A DNA stretch of 64,000 nt from Dyadobacter fermentans DSM 18053 (GCF_000023125.1 NC_013037.1:1922001-1986000), one strand, 5' to 3'. Positions 18,011-27,650 are shown, counted from the stretch's first letter. Made by a program: numbers and translations. The notes: generated from the letters alone by a model not told the origin.

Positions 18011-20080
18011 TTAATTAACAGGTAACTCTACAAAAAAAGTAGTTCCCGTGCCGCCCGCTGATTCGAACCATATTTTGCCTTCATGTGCCTCCACAATCTG
18101 CTTGCAAATCGCTAATCCGATGCCGAAAGATTGCTCGCCCGCCGTGCCGGTCCTGCGGGCATCGTTAGAGTTGAGAAAAATATGCCCTTTGAGGTCTTCG
18201 GGGATGCCGATACCGTGGTCCCGGATCGTCAGCAGCATCGAATCCGGCTTTTTCCGGAGTTTTACCTGGATGGCGCTTTCCACCGGCGAAAATTTGACCG
18301 CATTGCTCAGCAGGTTGGAAAACACCCGCCAGATCTTTTCGCGGTCCACCGGCACAAGCGCCTCATCGTAGTCGTAGTAGATCGTCTGCCTCTTCTCCCT
18401 GCCCTTGTAGCTGAGCATATCAATGCACGAACGGACGATTTCGGCCAGATCTTCGTGGTTTTTGATGATCTTCTTCCGGTCGGGGCTCGATTGCAGTATC
18501 TGCCCGATCAGCCCGAATGCCAGCTGGCCCGATTGCTGGATCGCGTCGATGATCATCGCCTGCTCTTCGGTAGGCACCTGGTCCCAGAACAGCATATCGG
18601 AGCCGGAGACCATCGCGGCAATGGGATTCCGCAAGTCGTGCGCCACGATCCGCAAGAGGCTTTCTTTCTCGATTTCAGCCTGTTCCAATGCATTCACCGT
18701 GTCCTGAAGCGCAATGTTGCTTTGCGTAATAATGCCGTTCAGGTTAGTCACCGCGCGGAGGTTGGCGGCGTTTTTCCGGGCATTGCGCCAGATCAGGTAC
18801 ACGATCACGCTCATGGCGATCGCGATCAGGATCGCGAATTGGAGGAACAGGTCTTCGCGGGCATCCTTTTCGCGCGCCAGCTCTATTTCCTGTTCGTGGT
18901 GGATCTGTTGCAGCAGCTGCCCCACGTCGCTACCGGCTTCCGCATTGCTTTGCAGTTTTTGCTTGCGGTCTGTTTCGAGAATATCCGTCAGCAGCCTGCT
19001 TGCTTTTTCAAATTCGCCGCGCGCAAGCCAGATCGACGCCTGCATCGTCCGGTAAGATCTCGCCGCGTCGCCCGAGCCCGTGCCCAGGCGTTGGAGCGTA
19101 TCGAGTTGTTCCTGGGCCTGCCCGTAAGCCTTTTTGTTGATATAAATCTGCGCCAGAAGCTGGCGGGATTCCTGTTCCACTTCCACCGACCAGTCGATGT
19201 CCGGGTCGTGTTCGAGGCATTTTTTGATGAGCCTTTCGGCGGTGCGCGTGTCGCCTTTCAGCAAATAGGCTTCGGCCTCGTTCCTCAAAATGACTATCCT
19301 TGCAAATCTGATGAAGTTTTTTTCCCTCGGAAACCGGGCCTCTGTGGCTGCAATGAACCGGTTGGCCTGGCGGAAGTATTCGAGCGCCTTCCCGGGCTCG
19401 TTGAGGCGCAGGTATGCCATGCCGATATTCCGCATACTGCCCTGTTTTTCAATAAATTCCAATTGAAAATTATCCACTTCCGTGCATTCGGACAGCTCTT
19501 TCAGCTCTTGTTTCCAGTATTCGATCGCCTGGTTGTAGTTTTCTTCTTTGAACGAAATATTGGCGATCCTGCTGCTGTACCGGGCGCATTCACAGATCTC
19601 TCCCTGCGCCGTCAGAAACGATTTTCCTTTGTAATAGTTACGATAGGCGAGATAATATTCCTTCTGTTTCAGCAGGTCGTCGCCTTTGAGAAGCAATGCC
19701 TTTGAATAGTCGATCGGGTTCTGCTCGCGTACGTGTACGGAGGCGAAAAGCCTGAGCAGGCTGTCGGTATAGAGAAGTGCCGCGCGCGCCATCGTAGAAT
19801 CGCGGTGGCTGAGCACTTTCATGAATTTATAATAGGCAATGCTGTCGTGAATGTCCTTATTGTCTAGCGTCGTCACGAAAGAATCGAGCCGGGCGATGGT
19901 TTGCGGGATACCCATCTTGCGCGAATTGCGGTCGAGACTGTCGATCCACGTTTTTAACTCCGCCTCATGATCGTTTTCGGGCGACTTCCGGCACCCCGCC
20001 AAACTTCCGGCGAGGAACAGGACGATCAGGACGAGTGTGCCCGGAAAACAACGCGTAGACAGGTGATAAAGCTCATTCAT
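18011..20080 (-). CDS. TPR-sensor histidine kinase, lipoprotein-type N-terminus
   Basis: The 689-residue protein has a signal with lipobox (LFLAGSLAGC), a periplasmic helical TPR-like region (about 40-390), a membrane helix (FAILIAIAMSVIVYLIW) and a cytoplasmic HisKA domain with phospho-His481 in IVAHDLRNP. An ATPase domain with N box (FSNLLSNAVKFSP), G1 (DHGIGIPED) and G2 (SFGIGLAICKQIVEAHEG) completes it. There is no receiver domain and no adjacent response regulator, so its partner is elsewhere. The frame is open upstream to 20143, but the start at 20080 gives the proper signal sequence. It diverges from the propeller HTCS at 20366. Confidence 0.9.
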   Translation of the reverse strand: MNELYHLSTRCFPGTLVLIVLFLAGSLAGCRKSPENDHEAELKTWIDSLDRNSRKMGIPQTIARLDSFVTTLDNKDIHDSIAYYKFMKVLSHRDSTMARAALLYTDSLLRLFASVHVREQNPIDYSKALLLKGDDLLKQKEYYLAYRNYYKGKSFLTAQGEICECARYSSRIANISFKEENYNQAIEYWKQELKELSECTEVDNFQLEFIEKQGSMRNIGMAYLRLNEPGKALEYFRQANRFIAATEARFPREKNFIRFARIVILRNEAEAYLLKGDTRTAERLIKKCLEHDPDIDWSVEVEQESRQLLAQIYINKKAYGQAQEQLDTLQRLGTGSGDAARSYRTMQASIWLARGEFEKASRLLTDILETDRKQKLQSNAEAGSDVGQLLQQIHHEQEIELAREKDAREDLFLQFAILIAIAMSVIVYLIWRNARKNAANLRAVTNLNGIITQSNIALQDTVNALEQAEIEKESLLRIVAHDLRNPIAAMVSGSDMLFWDQVPTEEQAMIIDAIQQSGQLAFGLIGQILQSSPDRKKIIKNHEDLAEIVRSCIDMLSYKGREKRQTIYYDYDEALVPVDREKIWRVFSNLLSNAVKFSPVESAIQVKLRKKPDSMLLTIRDHGIGIPEDLKGHIFLNSNDARRTGTAGEQSFGIGLAICKQIVEAHEGKIWFESAGGTGTTFFVELPVN

Positions 20081-20304
20081 CGCTTCAAAATCGGTTTCTT
20101 GCTCATAGTGACCTTCGGACACACCGGCGCCTTTGCGTTTCATCGCATTTGTTCATGTAACTCAGCACATTGCCCCGGGGATCCGCATTGAAAGTAAGCA
20201 GAAAGCTACACACAATTTACGCGCTGAAATGTAGAAAAAATTCAATCGCATGAATACCGTGCCTACCCCGTTAACTAAGTTCCCCCGCAGGCAGGCGGCC
20301 GCAC

Positions 20305-20336
20305 TTTGCAGCTATTGGTGAAATACAATACTTTTA
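20305..20336 (+). promoter_or_regulatory. Probable sigma-ABfr promoter of the propeller HTCS gene
   Basis: A TTTG box at 20305-20308 and TACTTTTA at 20329-20336 are separated by 20 bases, close to the Bacteroidota consensus TTTG / TAnnTTTG. The predicted transcript would start shortly before the ATG at 20366, which argues against the in-frame start at 20306. Confidence 0.45.
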
Positions 20337-20365
20337 TTACTTATATCCAACTATCACTCAACTTG

Positions 20366-23300
20366 ATGAAGGCTTCGTACCCGGCCATCCTGCTCTTTGT
20401 GCTGGCATTCAGCCTGAACCTGGCCGCCCAGAAGCCCGCGTCACCACTCGCGAAAATCTGGCAGCAAAGCCTGCCATTCATCACCAATTATTCCACGGAC
20501 GATTACAAGGCCGCTTTCCAGAACTGGGCATTGGTGCAAGGCAACAACGGCATCATGTACGCGGCCAATAATTCGGGCGTACTTGAATACGACGGCACAT
20601 CCTGGCAGCTCACGCCTACCACCGAGGGCAATCCCGTACGATCGCTCGCGAAGGACCCGCAGGGGCGCATTTACGTGGGCGGTTCGGGAGAAGTGGGTTA
20701 CCTCGCGGCCAACAGCCAAAATAAAACGGTGTTCCGTTCGCTGAAAGCCATGCTCAGCCCCGCCGACCGGAATTTCGGGAATGTGTGGTTCACATTTGCA
20801 GGCAAAGGCTCGGTATATTTCGTTTGCGACCAGCACATTCTCGAATTCGCCGGGGGGAAATTCAAGGTTTGGAAAAGCGACATCGGCGCGCTCGGTTTTG
20901 CGTGGTATATCCGGGATACTTTATATGTGAGCGTGAGCGGAAAGGGTTTGTTCCGAAAAGAAAAGAATGCGCTGAAACTCGTTGAAGGCGGAGAGGCATT
21001 CAAAGGAATGGGACTCACAGGATTGCTGCCCTACGAAAACGGCCAGCTGCTGGCAGTGGGCCTTAGCAAGGAATTCTACATTTACGACGGGACCAAACTG
21101 GCGCCGTTCATGAAAGACGGCGAGCGGGTGCGGATTAGGGACGCCGTGTACCACAGCGCGCAGCTCAGCAATGGCGACTATGCCCTGGCCACCACAGGTT
21201 CGGGATTTTACATCATGGACCGCCAAGGCACGATCCGCAACAATATATGCCGGAAGGAAGGCCTGTCGAGCGATGCGGTGTACTCGGTGTTTGAGGATGC
21301 GGAAAAGGACGTTTGGCTTGCCACCGATAATGGTATCAGTCGGCTGGAAATCAGTTCGTCGCTGCGGGTGCTGAACGAAAACCACGGCCTGGACGAGAAT
21401 CCGATGGACATCGAGGTGTTTGGCGGCAAGCTGTTCACGACCAACAGCAAAGGGCTGTTCGAACTGACCAGCCAGCCCTCACAAGGGATTGCCAAACCCT
21501 ATTTCAAAAAGATCGCGGGGATTGACAACCTCACCATGCATTGCCAGACCTACGGCAACGAAATGCTCGTATCCAACTACGACGGCGTTTTTGTACTGAA
21601 CCAAAACGGGCAAATGTCGCATATCGCGAAGGAAAACGTGGTACGCGTGGAGGAGTCGCGGTCGGCGGAGATGCCCGGGCATTTACTCGTAGGACTGGAA
21701 GGTAACGGCCTCACCGAGCTACTGTTCCGCGACGGCAAATGGATACAGGGCGACCGGCGCGACGATATGAAATTTTATTCCGAAAGCTTCGCGCGGGCCG
21801 GCGACGGCACCATTTTCCTGAACAGCCGCCGCAATGGCATTTATGAGATCGTGTGGCAAACGCCCGGCCGCGAGCACACGCTGGCGGAGCCGTTCAAACT
21901 CATTCACCACGGGCCTGAAAACGGGCTGTCGTCCAACAAAATCCGCTGGCTGGAAAAGGTCGGCAACACGGTGTACGCCTCCACCGACGAGGCCATGCAC
22001 CGCTATAACCCAGCCAAACGGGCATTCGAGGTAGATCGGGCGCTCACGGCAGGCATAGCGCCTTACAAGGGCGGGTGGATTAATGAAATCATCGCGGGCC
22101 GGGATGGTACGATGTGGTTCACATTGTACCACAACTACCAGAGCCAGGTTTTTGGGTATGCTAATAGCCGGTTGCAAAGGTTACCGGTTTCGGGAAGGCT
22201 GTCCGATGCGCTCATTTCCAAGGTACACGACAATGGCGACGGCTTTCTGCTCTTTGGCTCGAACAAATGGTTGGCTCTTTTTAACAGAAACCTAAAAACT
22301 ACTGTTAATCAACACTTTAAAACACTTATCCGGCAGGTTACCATCGATCAGGATTCGCTTGTAGGCTTCCGGGACGGGGCGCCGGAAATTGCCTACGGGC
22401 ACCGGCTGCGGTTTCGGTTTGCGTTGCCGGCTTATGACCTTTCGTCCAAAAATCAATTCCAGTATTTTCTCGAAGGCTTCCACGATCAATGGTCGGCGTG
22501 GTCCGCCGAGCGGTTTGTCGATTTCACCAATCTACCCGAGGGCCGCTACGTGTTCCGCGTGCGCGGTCGGAACGTATATGGAGAAGCGGGAGGTGAGGCC
22601 AGGCTGGCTTTCGCCATTTTGGCGCCCTGGTACCGCACCTGGTGGGCTTATGCCGTTTACGCGCTGCTATTGGGCGGGTTCGGGGTGTTGCTGGTGCGGT
22701 TCCGTGAGCGGAAGCTGCAAATGGAGAAGCTTGTTTTGGAAAACACCGTCCGCGAGCGCACGGAAAAAATCATGCTCCAAACGGAAGAGCTGAAAGAAAT
22801 GGACCGTATCAAATCACGGTTTTTTGCCAACATTTCCCACGAATTCCGCACGCCGCTCACGCTCATCCTGGCACCGCTCGAAGAAGAATTGAACAAGAAA
22901 TCACCCGAAGCCCAGGATAAACTGCTCATGATGAAGCGCTATGCCAACCGGCTGCTCGAGCTGGTGAACCAGCTGCTCAGCCTCTCGAAACTCGAAGCCG
23001 GTAAAATGGAGCTGCAAATCCAAAAAAGCGACCTGCGCCGGTTCCTGGGCGTACTGTCCTCTTCTTTCGATTCCCTTGCGCAGCATAAGGGCATCTCGTT
23101 TACAACGACCGTCGGCGTGCCGGAAGGCCACTTCTGGTTCGATCCAGACAAGCTGGAAAAGGTGATTATCAACCTGCTTTCCAATGCATTCAAATTCACA
23201 CCGGCAGGCGGATCGGTCCGTTTCGAAGCGCAAGTAACTCCGCGTGCAGGCAGGCAGATCCTGCACATCGCCGTGGCCGACACCGGTCCTGGTATTGCGC

Positions 23301-24466
23301 CGGCAGAGCAGAAGCAGGTGTTTGAATCATTTTACCAGGCCAGGCGCACCTCCGAAAATCACGACGGAGGCACGGGGTTGGGGCTCGCATTCGCGAAAGA
23401 GCTTGTGAAGCTGCATAAAGGAGAGATTTCGCTGCAAAGCGAGGTGGGCAAAGGTTCGGTTTTCTCCATCGAGGTGCCCGTGGATGCGGACGCCTACGAC
23501 GCCGCGCAGATCATGGAAGCCGGCCTTGAAGAAAACGAGTGGACGCAGCCCGCAAGCGTTATGACTCACACATTTATGGCAGAGACCCCGATTCATCCGC
23601 AGGCTGAAACACCTGCTCATCCACAGCGCGAAACACCGCTCAGCACAAAATCCCAAACCGGCACCGTAAAAGAGCCCGCGCCGCACAGCCGCCCTTCGCG
23701 GGAGACGGTGCTCATTGCCGAGGATAATGCCGAACTGCGCGATTACATGGCTTCGCTGCTGGAAAATCAATATACCGTTCTCAAAGCAGCGGACGGCCAG
23801 GAAGCGTTATCATGGGCCCGAAAAGTATTGCCCAACCTGATCATCAGCGACCTCATGATGCCCCGGATGGACGGTATGGAGCTCACCGTCAGCATTAAAT
23901 CCGACGAACGCACGAGCCACATTCCCGTAATCCTGCTTACGGCCAAAAGCGGCCAGGAGTCGCGGATCGACGGCCTGAAAACCGGGGCGGACGACTATCT
24001 TACCAAGCCATTTTCAGTAGAAGAACTCACCGTGCGCGTCGCCAACCTGATCGAACTCAGGAAAAAACTCGCGGAGCGCTACCGTGAACGTATCCGGGTA
24101 CACGTTACCTCTGCCGGGGAAATGTCCCTCGACGACAAGTTTTTGATGAAAGCCAAAGAAATTGTGGAGGCTAATATGGAGGATGCCTTGTTTTCAGTCG
24201 AAAAAATGGCGGAAGAGATGAGCCTGAGCCGCACGCAGCTGCTGCGGAAACTGAAAGCGCTCACCGGCCTCGCCCCCAACGATTTCATCCGCGACCTGCG
24301 CCTTCAGAAAGCCGCCGAAATGATCCGCCAGAAGGCCGATACGATCACACAGATCGGCTATGCGGTCGGATTTAGTGACCAATCGTATTTCAGCAAGAGC
24401 TTCAAGAAAGAATTTGGCGAAACCCCCACAGAATACGCAGCAAGGGTTTCCCAAAAAGAAATGTGA
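20366..24466 (+). CDS. HTCS regulator with beta-propeller (Reg_prop/Y_Y_Y) sensor domain
   Basis: The 1366-residue protein has a signal peptide (ILLFVLAFSLNLAAQ), two seven-bladed Reg_prop propellers in the periplasm (about 30-660), a Y_Y_Y domain (about 680-750), a membrane helix (WWAYAVYALLLGGFGVLLV), HisKA with phospho-His825 (NISHEFRTPLTL), an ATPase domain, a receiver with Asp1162 (ISDLMMPRMDG) and a C-terminal AraC domain. A Pro/Thr-rich linker with repeated ETP units lies before the receiver. Such HTCSs sense oligosaccharides for polysaccharide loci, but no susC/susD or glycosidase gene is adjacent here, so its target is unknown. Its stop codon abuts the stop of the convergent gene at 24467. 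Confidence 0.93.
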   Translation: MKASYPAILLFVLAFSLNLAAQKPASPLAKIWQQSLPFITNYSTDDYKAAFQNWALVQGNNGIMYAANNSGVLEYDGTSWQLTPTTEGNPVRSLAKDPQGRIYVGGSGEVGYLAANSQNKTVFRSLKAMLSPADRNFGNVWFTFAGKGSVYFVCDQHILEFAGGKFKVWKSDIGALGFAWYIRDTLYVSVSGKGLFRKEKNALKLVEGGEAFKGMGLTGLLPYENGQLLAVGLSKEFYIYDGTKLAPFMKDGERVRIRDAVYHSAQLSNGDYALATTGSGFYIMDRQGTIRNNICRKEGLSSDAVYSVFEDAEKDVWLATDNGISRLEISSSLRVLNENHGLDENPMDIEVFGGKLFTTNSKGLFELTSQPSQGIAKPYFKKIAGIDNLTMHCQTYGNEMLVSNYDGVFVLNQNGQMSHIAKENVVRVEESRSAEMPGHLLVGLEGNGLTELLFRDGKWIQGDRRDDMKFYSESFARAGDGTIFLNSRRNGIYEIVWQTPGREHTLAEPFKLIHHGPENGLSSNKIRWLEKVGNTVYASTDEAMHRYNPAKRAFEVDRALTAGIAPYKGGWINEIIAGRDGTMWFTLYHNYQSQVFGYANSRLQRLPVSGRLSDALISKVHDNGDGFLLFGSNKWLALFNRNLKTTVNQHFKTLIRQVTIDQDSLVGFRDGAPEIAYGHRLRFRFALPAYDLSSKNQFQYFLEGFHDQWSAWSAERFVDFTNLPEGRYVFRVRGRNVYGEAGGEARLAFAILAPWYRTWWAYAVYALLLGGFGVLLVRFRERKLQMEKLVLENTVRERTEKIMLQTEELKEMDRIKSRFFANISHEFRTPLTLILAPLEEELNKKSPEAQDKLLMMKRYANRLLELVNQLLSLSKLEAGKMELQIQKSDLRRFLGVLSSSFDSLAQHKGISFTTTVGVPEGHFWFDPDKLEKVIINLLSNAFKFTPAGGSVRFEAQVTPRAGRQILHIAVADTGPGIAPAEQKQVFESFYQARRTSENHDGGTGLGLAFAKELVKLHKGEISLQSEVGKGSVFSIEVPVDADAYDAAQIMEAGLEENEWTQPASVMTHTFMAETPIHPQAETPAHPQRETPLSTKSQTGTVKEPAPHSRPSRETVLIAEDNAELRDYMASLLENQYTVLKAADGQEALSWARKVLPNLIISDLMMPRMDGMELTVSIKSDERTSHIPVILLTAKSGQESRIDGLKTGADDYLTKPFSVEELTVRVANLIELRKKLAERYRERIRVHVTSAGEMSLDDKFLMKAKEIVEANMEDALFSVEKMAEEMSLSRTQLLRKLKALTGLAPNDFIRDLRLQKAAEMIRQKADTITQIGYAVGFSDQSYFSKSFKKEFGETPTEYAARVSQKEM

Positions 24467-25081
24467 TCACGGAACCCGTTTCACAAACCGGTAAATGGCG
24501 GTGTAGGGCACATCGGCCGTGGCAGTGGGATCGGTCGGAGGTGCGGACGGTGCACGGCCTCCCGTGGTCGCGATCCTGAAAATGTAACCTACTCCCTGAA
24601 AAATGCCGGTCGGTTCCTCGCCTGCTTTGTTGCTCAGCAACAGCCAGTCGATGCTGCCCGGGTCCTGCGAGTGCGTCTTCGCCGGACTGAATGCCTGGCC
24701 CCGGATCGTATGGCCTGTGGCTGCGATTTTCCACGTGGGACCTGCGAAATGCGTCCCGATCACGGCGTCAGAGGCATCGTAAAGCTCCGCCTCGGGCGCC
24801 ACGAACACCCACTCGTACGCGAACGGACTGGTACCCGCCTTCACCTGCGCCTTGTACTTCTGCACACCCACCGCATAATAGGTAGCCACGCGCTCGTAGC
24901 CATTTGGATTGGAAGGAAGCGTGAATGCCGCCGGTATCGGCAGGTTTTCGCTGTCAAGAATATGACTTGCGGGCGTCACCGGCCCGGGGTCCTGGTGATC
25001 GGTGCAGGCATTCAAAAATGCCAGTAGCATCATGGACGTGATAAGGCCTCCGCTGCGGCGGAGCAATGTGCTTTTTTTCAT
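24467..25081 (-). CDS. DUF3455 family lipoprotein
   Basis: The 204-residue protein has a lipoprotein-type signal (LLRRSGGLITSMMLLAFLNAC). Family features are VGVQKYKAQ, YEWVFVAPEAELYD, HFAGPTWK and a C-terminal YRFVKRVP. DUF3455 has no established biochemical function and also occurs in fungi, often as an extracellular or stress-related protein. The start at 25081 begins the signal peptide; the frame is open to 25150. It diverges from the haloperoxidase-like gene across a region with a long inverted repeat. Confidence 0.85.
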   Translation of the reverse strand: MKKSTLLRRSGGLITSMMLLAFLNACTDHQDPGPVTPASHILDSENLPIPAAFTLPSNPNGYERVATYYAVGVQKYKAQVKAGTSPFAYEWVFVAPEAELYDASDAVIGTHFAGPTWKIAATGHTIRGQAFSPAKTHSQDPGSIDWLLLSNKAGEEPTGIFQGVGYIFRIATTGGRAPSAPPTDPTATADVPYTAIYRFVKRVP

Positions 25082-25147
25082 AGCTGTTTGTAATAAAAAT
25101 GATTTGAGTGACGGCCTGGATTTGACCGCGTGCAAAACTAAACAGCC

Positions 25148-25272
25148 CAAGTGCGGCCAGGCTTGTAATCAGGATGCATATCCAGGTAGTTATGCGCGGC
25201 GCTGCCGCAGGCTCATTCAGGTGGCGCATAATTACCTGGATATGTGCCGCTAGTACAAGTTTCGGACACTTG
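25148..25272. repeat. Long imperfect inverted repeat (possible MITE or REPIN-like element)
   Basis: The left arm (25148-25197) and right arm (25224-25272) share, in inverted order, the blocks CAAGTG, CTTGTA and a 21-bp block CATATCCAGGTARTTATGCGC (given here with its one mismatch as R), with similar spacing between blocks. A 26-base centre separates them. It fills most of the gap between two divergent genes and could fold into a long hairpin. It looks like a small non-coding palindromic element, but it could also be a regulatory structure shared by both promoters. Confidence 0.6.
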
Positions 25273-25312
25273 CTGCCCCCCAAATTTGCAGCCTCAATCA
25301 TCTATTATACTC

Positions 25313-26614
25313 ATGAAAAATGTAACATTAATGAAACGCATCCAACGTTCGGCGATCGGACTGTTTGCATGCACACTCGTAACCATCTCCTGCACGGACC
25401 ACGACGGTCCGCAAGTTCCGGCCGAGCCCGTGGGGTCTTCCGAAGTTGTGACGTCCTGGCTTACCATGCAGCTCAAAATCGCGCAGGCTGTGCCCGGCTC
25501 GCCGCCCGCCCTGGCACGCAGGTGGGCTTACAGCGGAGTGGCATTGTGGGAATCGTTGCAGCCCGGATTGCCCGGCTACCAGTCTATCGCGCCGCAGCTG
25601 AATGGCCTGCCCGCATTGCCGCAGCCCGACAAGTCGCTCGACTACTATTACCCGGCCAGTGCCAATGCTGCGCTTGCCGCGATCAACCGGTCGATCCACC
25701 CGGGTATTTCCGGCGCTACGCTGGCACGCATTGATTCCCTGGAAGCCGCAAACCTGGCAAAGTACCAGCAGCACCAGCAGCCGGGGGTTCTTGCGAATTC
25801 GATTGATTTTGGGAAGAAAATCGCAGCAGCTGTTTTCGAATGGTCCAAAACAGATGGCTATGATAACGCATTTCCATATACGCCGCTCAGTGGTCCGGCC
25901 TACTGGAAGCCGACTCCGCCCGCATTTGCGCCGGCTGCCCTGGCGAACTGGGGAAAGGTGCGCATGATCGTCCCGAATGCCGATGCGGGAGCGGAACAAG
26001 GCGCGCCCATCGCCTATTCGGAAGAGAAAACGTCCGCCTACTACAAGCAAGCCGAAGAGCTGTACACGATTTCGCAGCAGCTCACGACGGAACAGCGCAC
26101 GATTGCCACTTTCTGGCCGGATAATGCATGGCACAATGTGCTCAGCCAGGTGCTGGCGATCGAAAAGCCGGGACTGGCCGTAGCCGCGAAGGCCTTCACG
26201 CAGCTCGGCATCGCGATGTCCGATGGCGCGATCAGTCTTTGCAAAGGCAAATACGTGTACCAGGGCCTGCGGCCGGTGACCTACATCCGCACCGTAATGA
26301 ACCATCCCGAATGGAACACGGTGATCCCCACACCCGCACATCCGGAATATCCATCGGGACATTCGGTGATGTCGGCGGCCGCGGCGGAGGTGCTGACGCG
26401 CATTTTCGGCGAGAACTACCATTACACCGACAAGCCCTATAACCTGCCCGGTTTCGCGCCGCGAAGTTTCAGCTCTTTCGAAGCCGCCGCCGCAGAGGCA
26501 GCCGTGTCCAGGGTGTATGCGGGCATTCATTACCGCGAGACTTGCGAGGTGAGCCTGCTGCACGGAAAAATCGTCGGTCAGAATGTGATCGGGGCATTGA
26601 AATTCAAACCATAA
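25313..26614 (+). CDS. Vanadium-haloperoxidase/PAP2-like lipoprotein
   Basis: The 433-residue protein has a lipoprotein signal (IGLFACTLVTISC). Its C-terminal half carries the three PAP2/vanadate-site motifs: K-x6-RP in KYVYQGLRP, the PSGH box in PEYPSGHSV, and R-x5-H in SRVYAGIHYRE. The usual Asp after this His is replaced by Thr, as is tolerated in vanadium haloperoxidases. It may be a phosphatase or a vanadate peroxidase in the periplasm. Starts at 25313 and 25331 both give a signal peptide. It diverges from the DUF3455 gene, with which it may be co-regulated. Confidence 0.85.
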   Translation: MKNVTLMKRIQRSAIGLFACTLVTISCTDHDGPQVPAEPVGSSEVVTSWLTMQLKIAQAVPGSPPALARRWAYSGVALWESLQPGLPGYQSIAPQLNGLPALPQPDKSLDYYYPASANAALAAINRSIHPGISGATLARIDSLEAANLAKYQQHQQPGVLANSIDFGKKIAAAVFEWSKTDGYDNAFPYTPLSGPAYWKPTPPAFAPAALANWGKVRMIVPNADAGAEQGAPIAYSEEKTSAYYKQAEELYTISQQLTTEQRTIATFWPDNAWHNVLSQVLAIEKPGLAVAAKAFTQLGIAMSDGAISLCKGKYVYQGLRPVTYIRTVMNHPEWNTVIPTPAHPEYPSGHSVMSAAAAEVLTRIFGENYHYTDKPYNLPGFAPRSFSSFEAAAAEAAVSRVYAGIHYRETCEVSLLHGKIVGQNVIGALKFKP

Positions 26615-26653
26615 GACCAGCCCGGGCAGCGCCCCGCTTACTAAAAATGAGCC

Positions 26654-26728
26654 ATGAAAACACTTGAATTGATTACCTTGCTTCTCGCATTGGCCAACAC
26701 CATAATGCACTATAAGCGAGTCATTTAG
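26654..26728 (+). CDS. Short hydrophobic open frame (24 codons), uncertain
   Basis: An ATG-initiated frame directly after the haloperoxidase-like gene encodes a charged start, one hydrophobic helix (LITLLLALANTIM) and a basic end (HYKRVI). It could be a membrane microprotein or the remnant N-terminus of a lost membrane gene. There is no supporting homology visible. Confidence 0.2.
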   Translation: MKTLELITLLLALANTIMHYKRVI

Positions 26729-26759
26729 TCGAATTTTAAGAAGTATCTGTTAACCATAA

Positions 26760-27584
26760 ATGAAAAATAAAATGAATGCAAACAAAGCACTTTGGGAAAA
26801 GGGTGACTTCACCCGTCTGGCAGAAACAATGCGCAACAGCGGCACTGCACTTGTAGCAAAATTGGGCGTAAAGAAAGATATGGATGTGCTCGACCTGGGC
26901 TGCGGCGACGGCACCACGGCCCTCCCCTCTGCCCGCCTGGGCGCGAACGTGCAGGGTGTGGATATCGCCCGTAACCTCGTAGCCGCAGGCAATGCCCGCG
27001 CGCAGGCCGAGGGACTGACGAACATCACATTCCGCGAAGGCGACGCAATACACCTGGACGACATCGCCGACGAAAGCTTCGACCTCGTGGTGAGTATTTT
27101 CGGGGCCATGTTCGCACCGCAGCCTTTTGATGTGGCAAAGGAAATGTTCCGCGTAACGCGGCGCGGCGGCAGGATCGTGATGGGCAACTGGATACCCGGC
27201 GACCCTACGCTCGTGGCGCAGATCCTGCGGGTGAGCTCCGCCTATACACCCGCACCGCCGGAGGGCTTTGTGAGTCCGATGCTGTGGGGCGTGGAAAGCA
27301 ATGTAACGGAGCGTTTCGTTGCCGCAGGCGCTTCGAAAGAAAACATATCCTTTGAAAGGGAAACTTTCACCTTCGAGGCGCCTTACACGCCGGCGGTGTT
27401 TCTCGACACATTCAGAAAATATTACGGGCCTACGATGAATGCATTCGAGGCAGCGGCGAAAAACGGGCAGGAAGCCGATCTTCAACGCGAGCTGGAAGCA
27501 TTGTTCGAAAGCCAGAACCAGAGCGCCGATAAGGGTAAAACCTCCATTCCGGCCACGTTTCTGAAAGTGACGGTCCGACGCTAG
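26760..27584 (+). CDS. Class I SAM-dependent methyltransferase
   Basis: The 274-residue protein has the Rossmann methyltransferase core: motif I VLDLGCGDGTTALP, motif II GVDIARNLV, acidic post-motif GDAIHLD and a motif-III-like RRGGRIVMGNW. It resembles UbiE/Methyltransf_11 type small-molecule methylases, with a C-terminal helical cap that probably sets the substrate. The substrate is not known. A start at 26772 is also possible. It is followed by a clear terminator, so it is likely its own unit or the end of the haloperoxidase unit. Confidence 0.87.
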   Translation: MKNKMNANKALWEKGDFTRLAETMRNSGTALVAKLGVKKDMDVLDLGCGDGTTALPSARLGANVQGVDIARNLVAAGNARAQAEGLTNITFREGDAIHLDDIADESFDLVVSIFGAMFAPQPFDVAKEMFRVTRRGGRIVMGNWIPGDPTLVAQILRVSSAYTPAPPEGFVSPMLWGVESNVTERFVAAGASKENISFERETFTFEAPYTPAVFLDTFRKYYGPTMNAFEAAAKNGQEADLQRELEALFESQNQSADKGKTSIPATFLKVTVRR

Positions 27585-27599
27585 CAGCGCGCAACAGGC

Positions 27600-27650
27600 G
27601 GCCTGTTCTCATCTGCTCCGGCAGGCGGCGAACAGGCCGATTTTGTTTTT
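27600..27650 (+). terminator. Rho-independent type terminator after the methyltransferase gene
   Basis: Nine-bp perfect arms GGCCTGTTC and GAACAGGCC enclose a GC-rich loop with an inner CTGC/GCAG stem, and are followed by GATTTTGTTTTT. Confidence 0.7.

Noticed and set aside
18131..19705. Long open frame antisense to the TPR histidine kinase
   Set aside because: It lies wholly opposite a gene with complete kinase motifs; GC-rich codon use leaves the opposite strand open, and its translation shows no domain or signal pattern.
25328..26710. Long open frame antisense to the haloperoxidase-like gene
   Set aside because: Composition-driven shadow; the plus-strand gene has the full PAP2 motif set and a lipoprotein signal.
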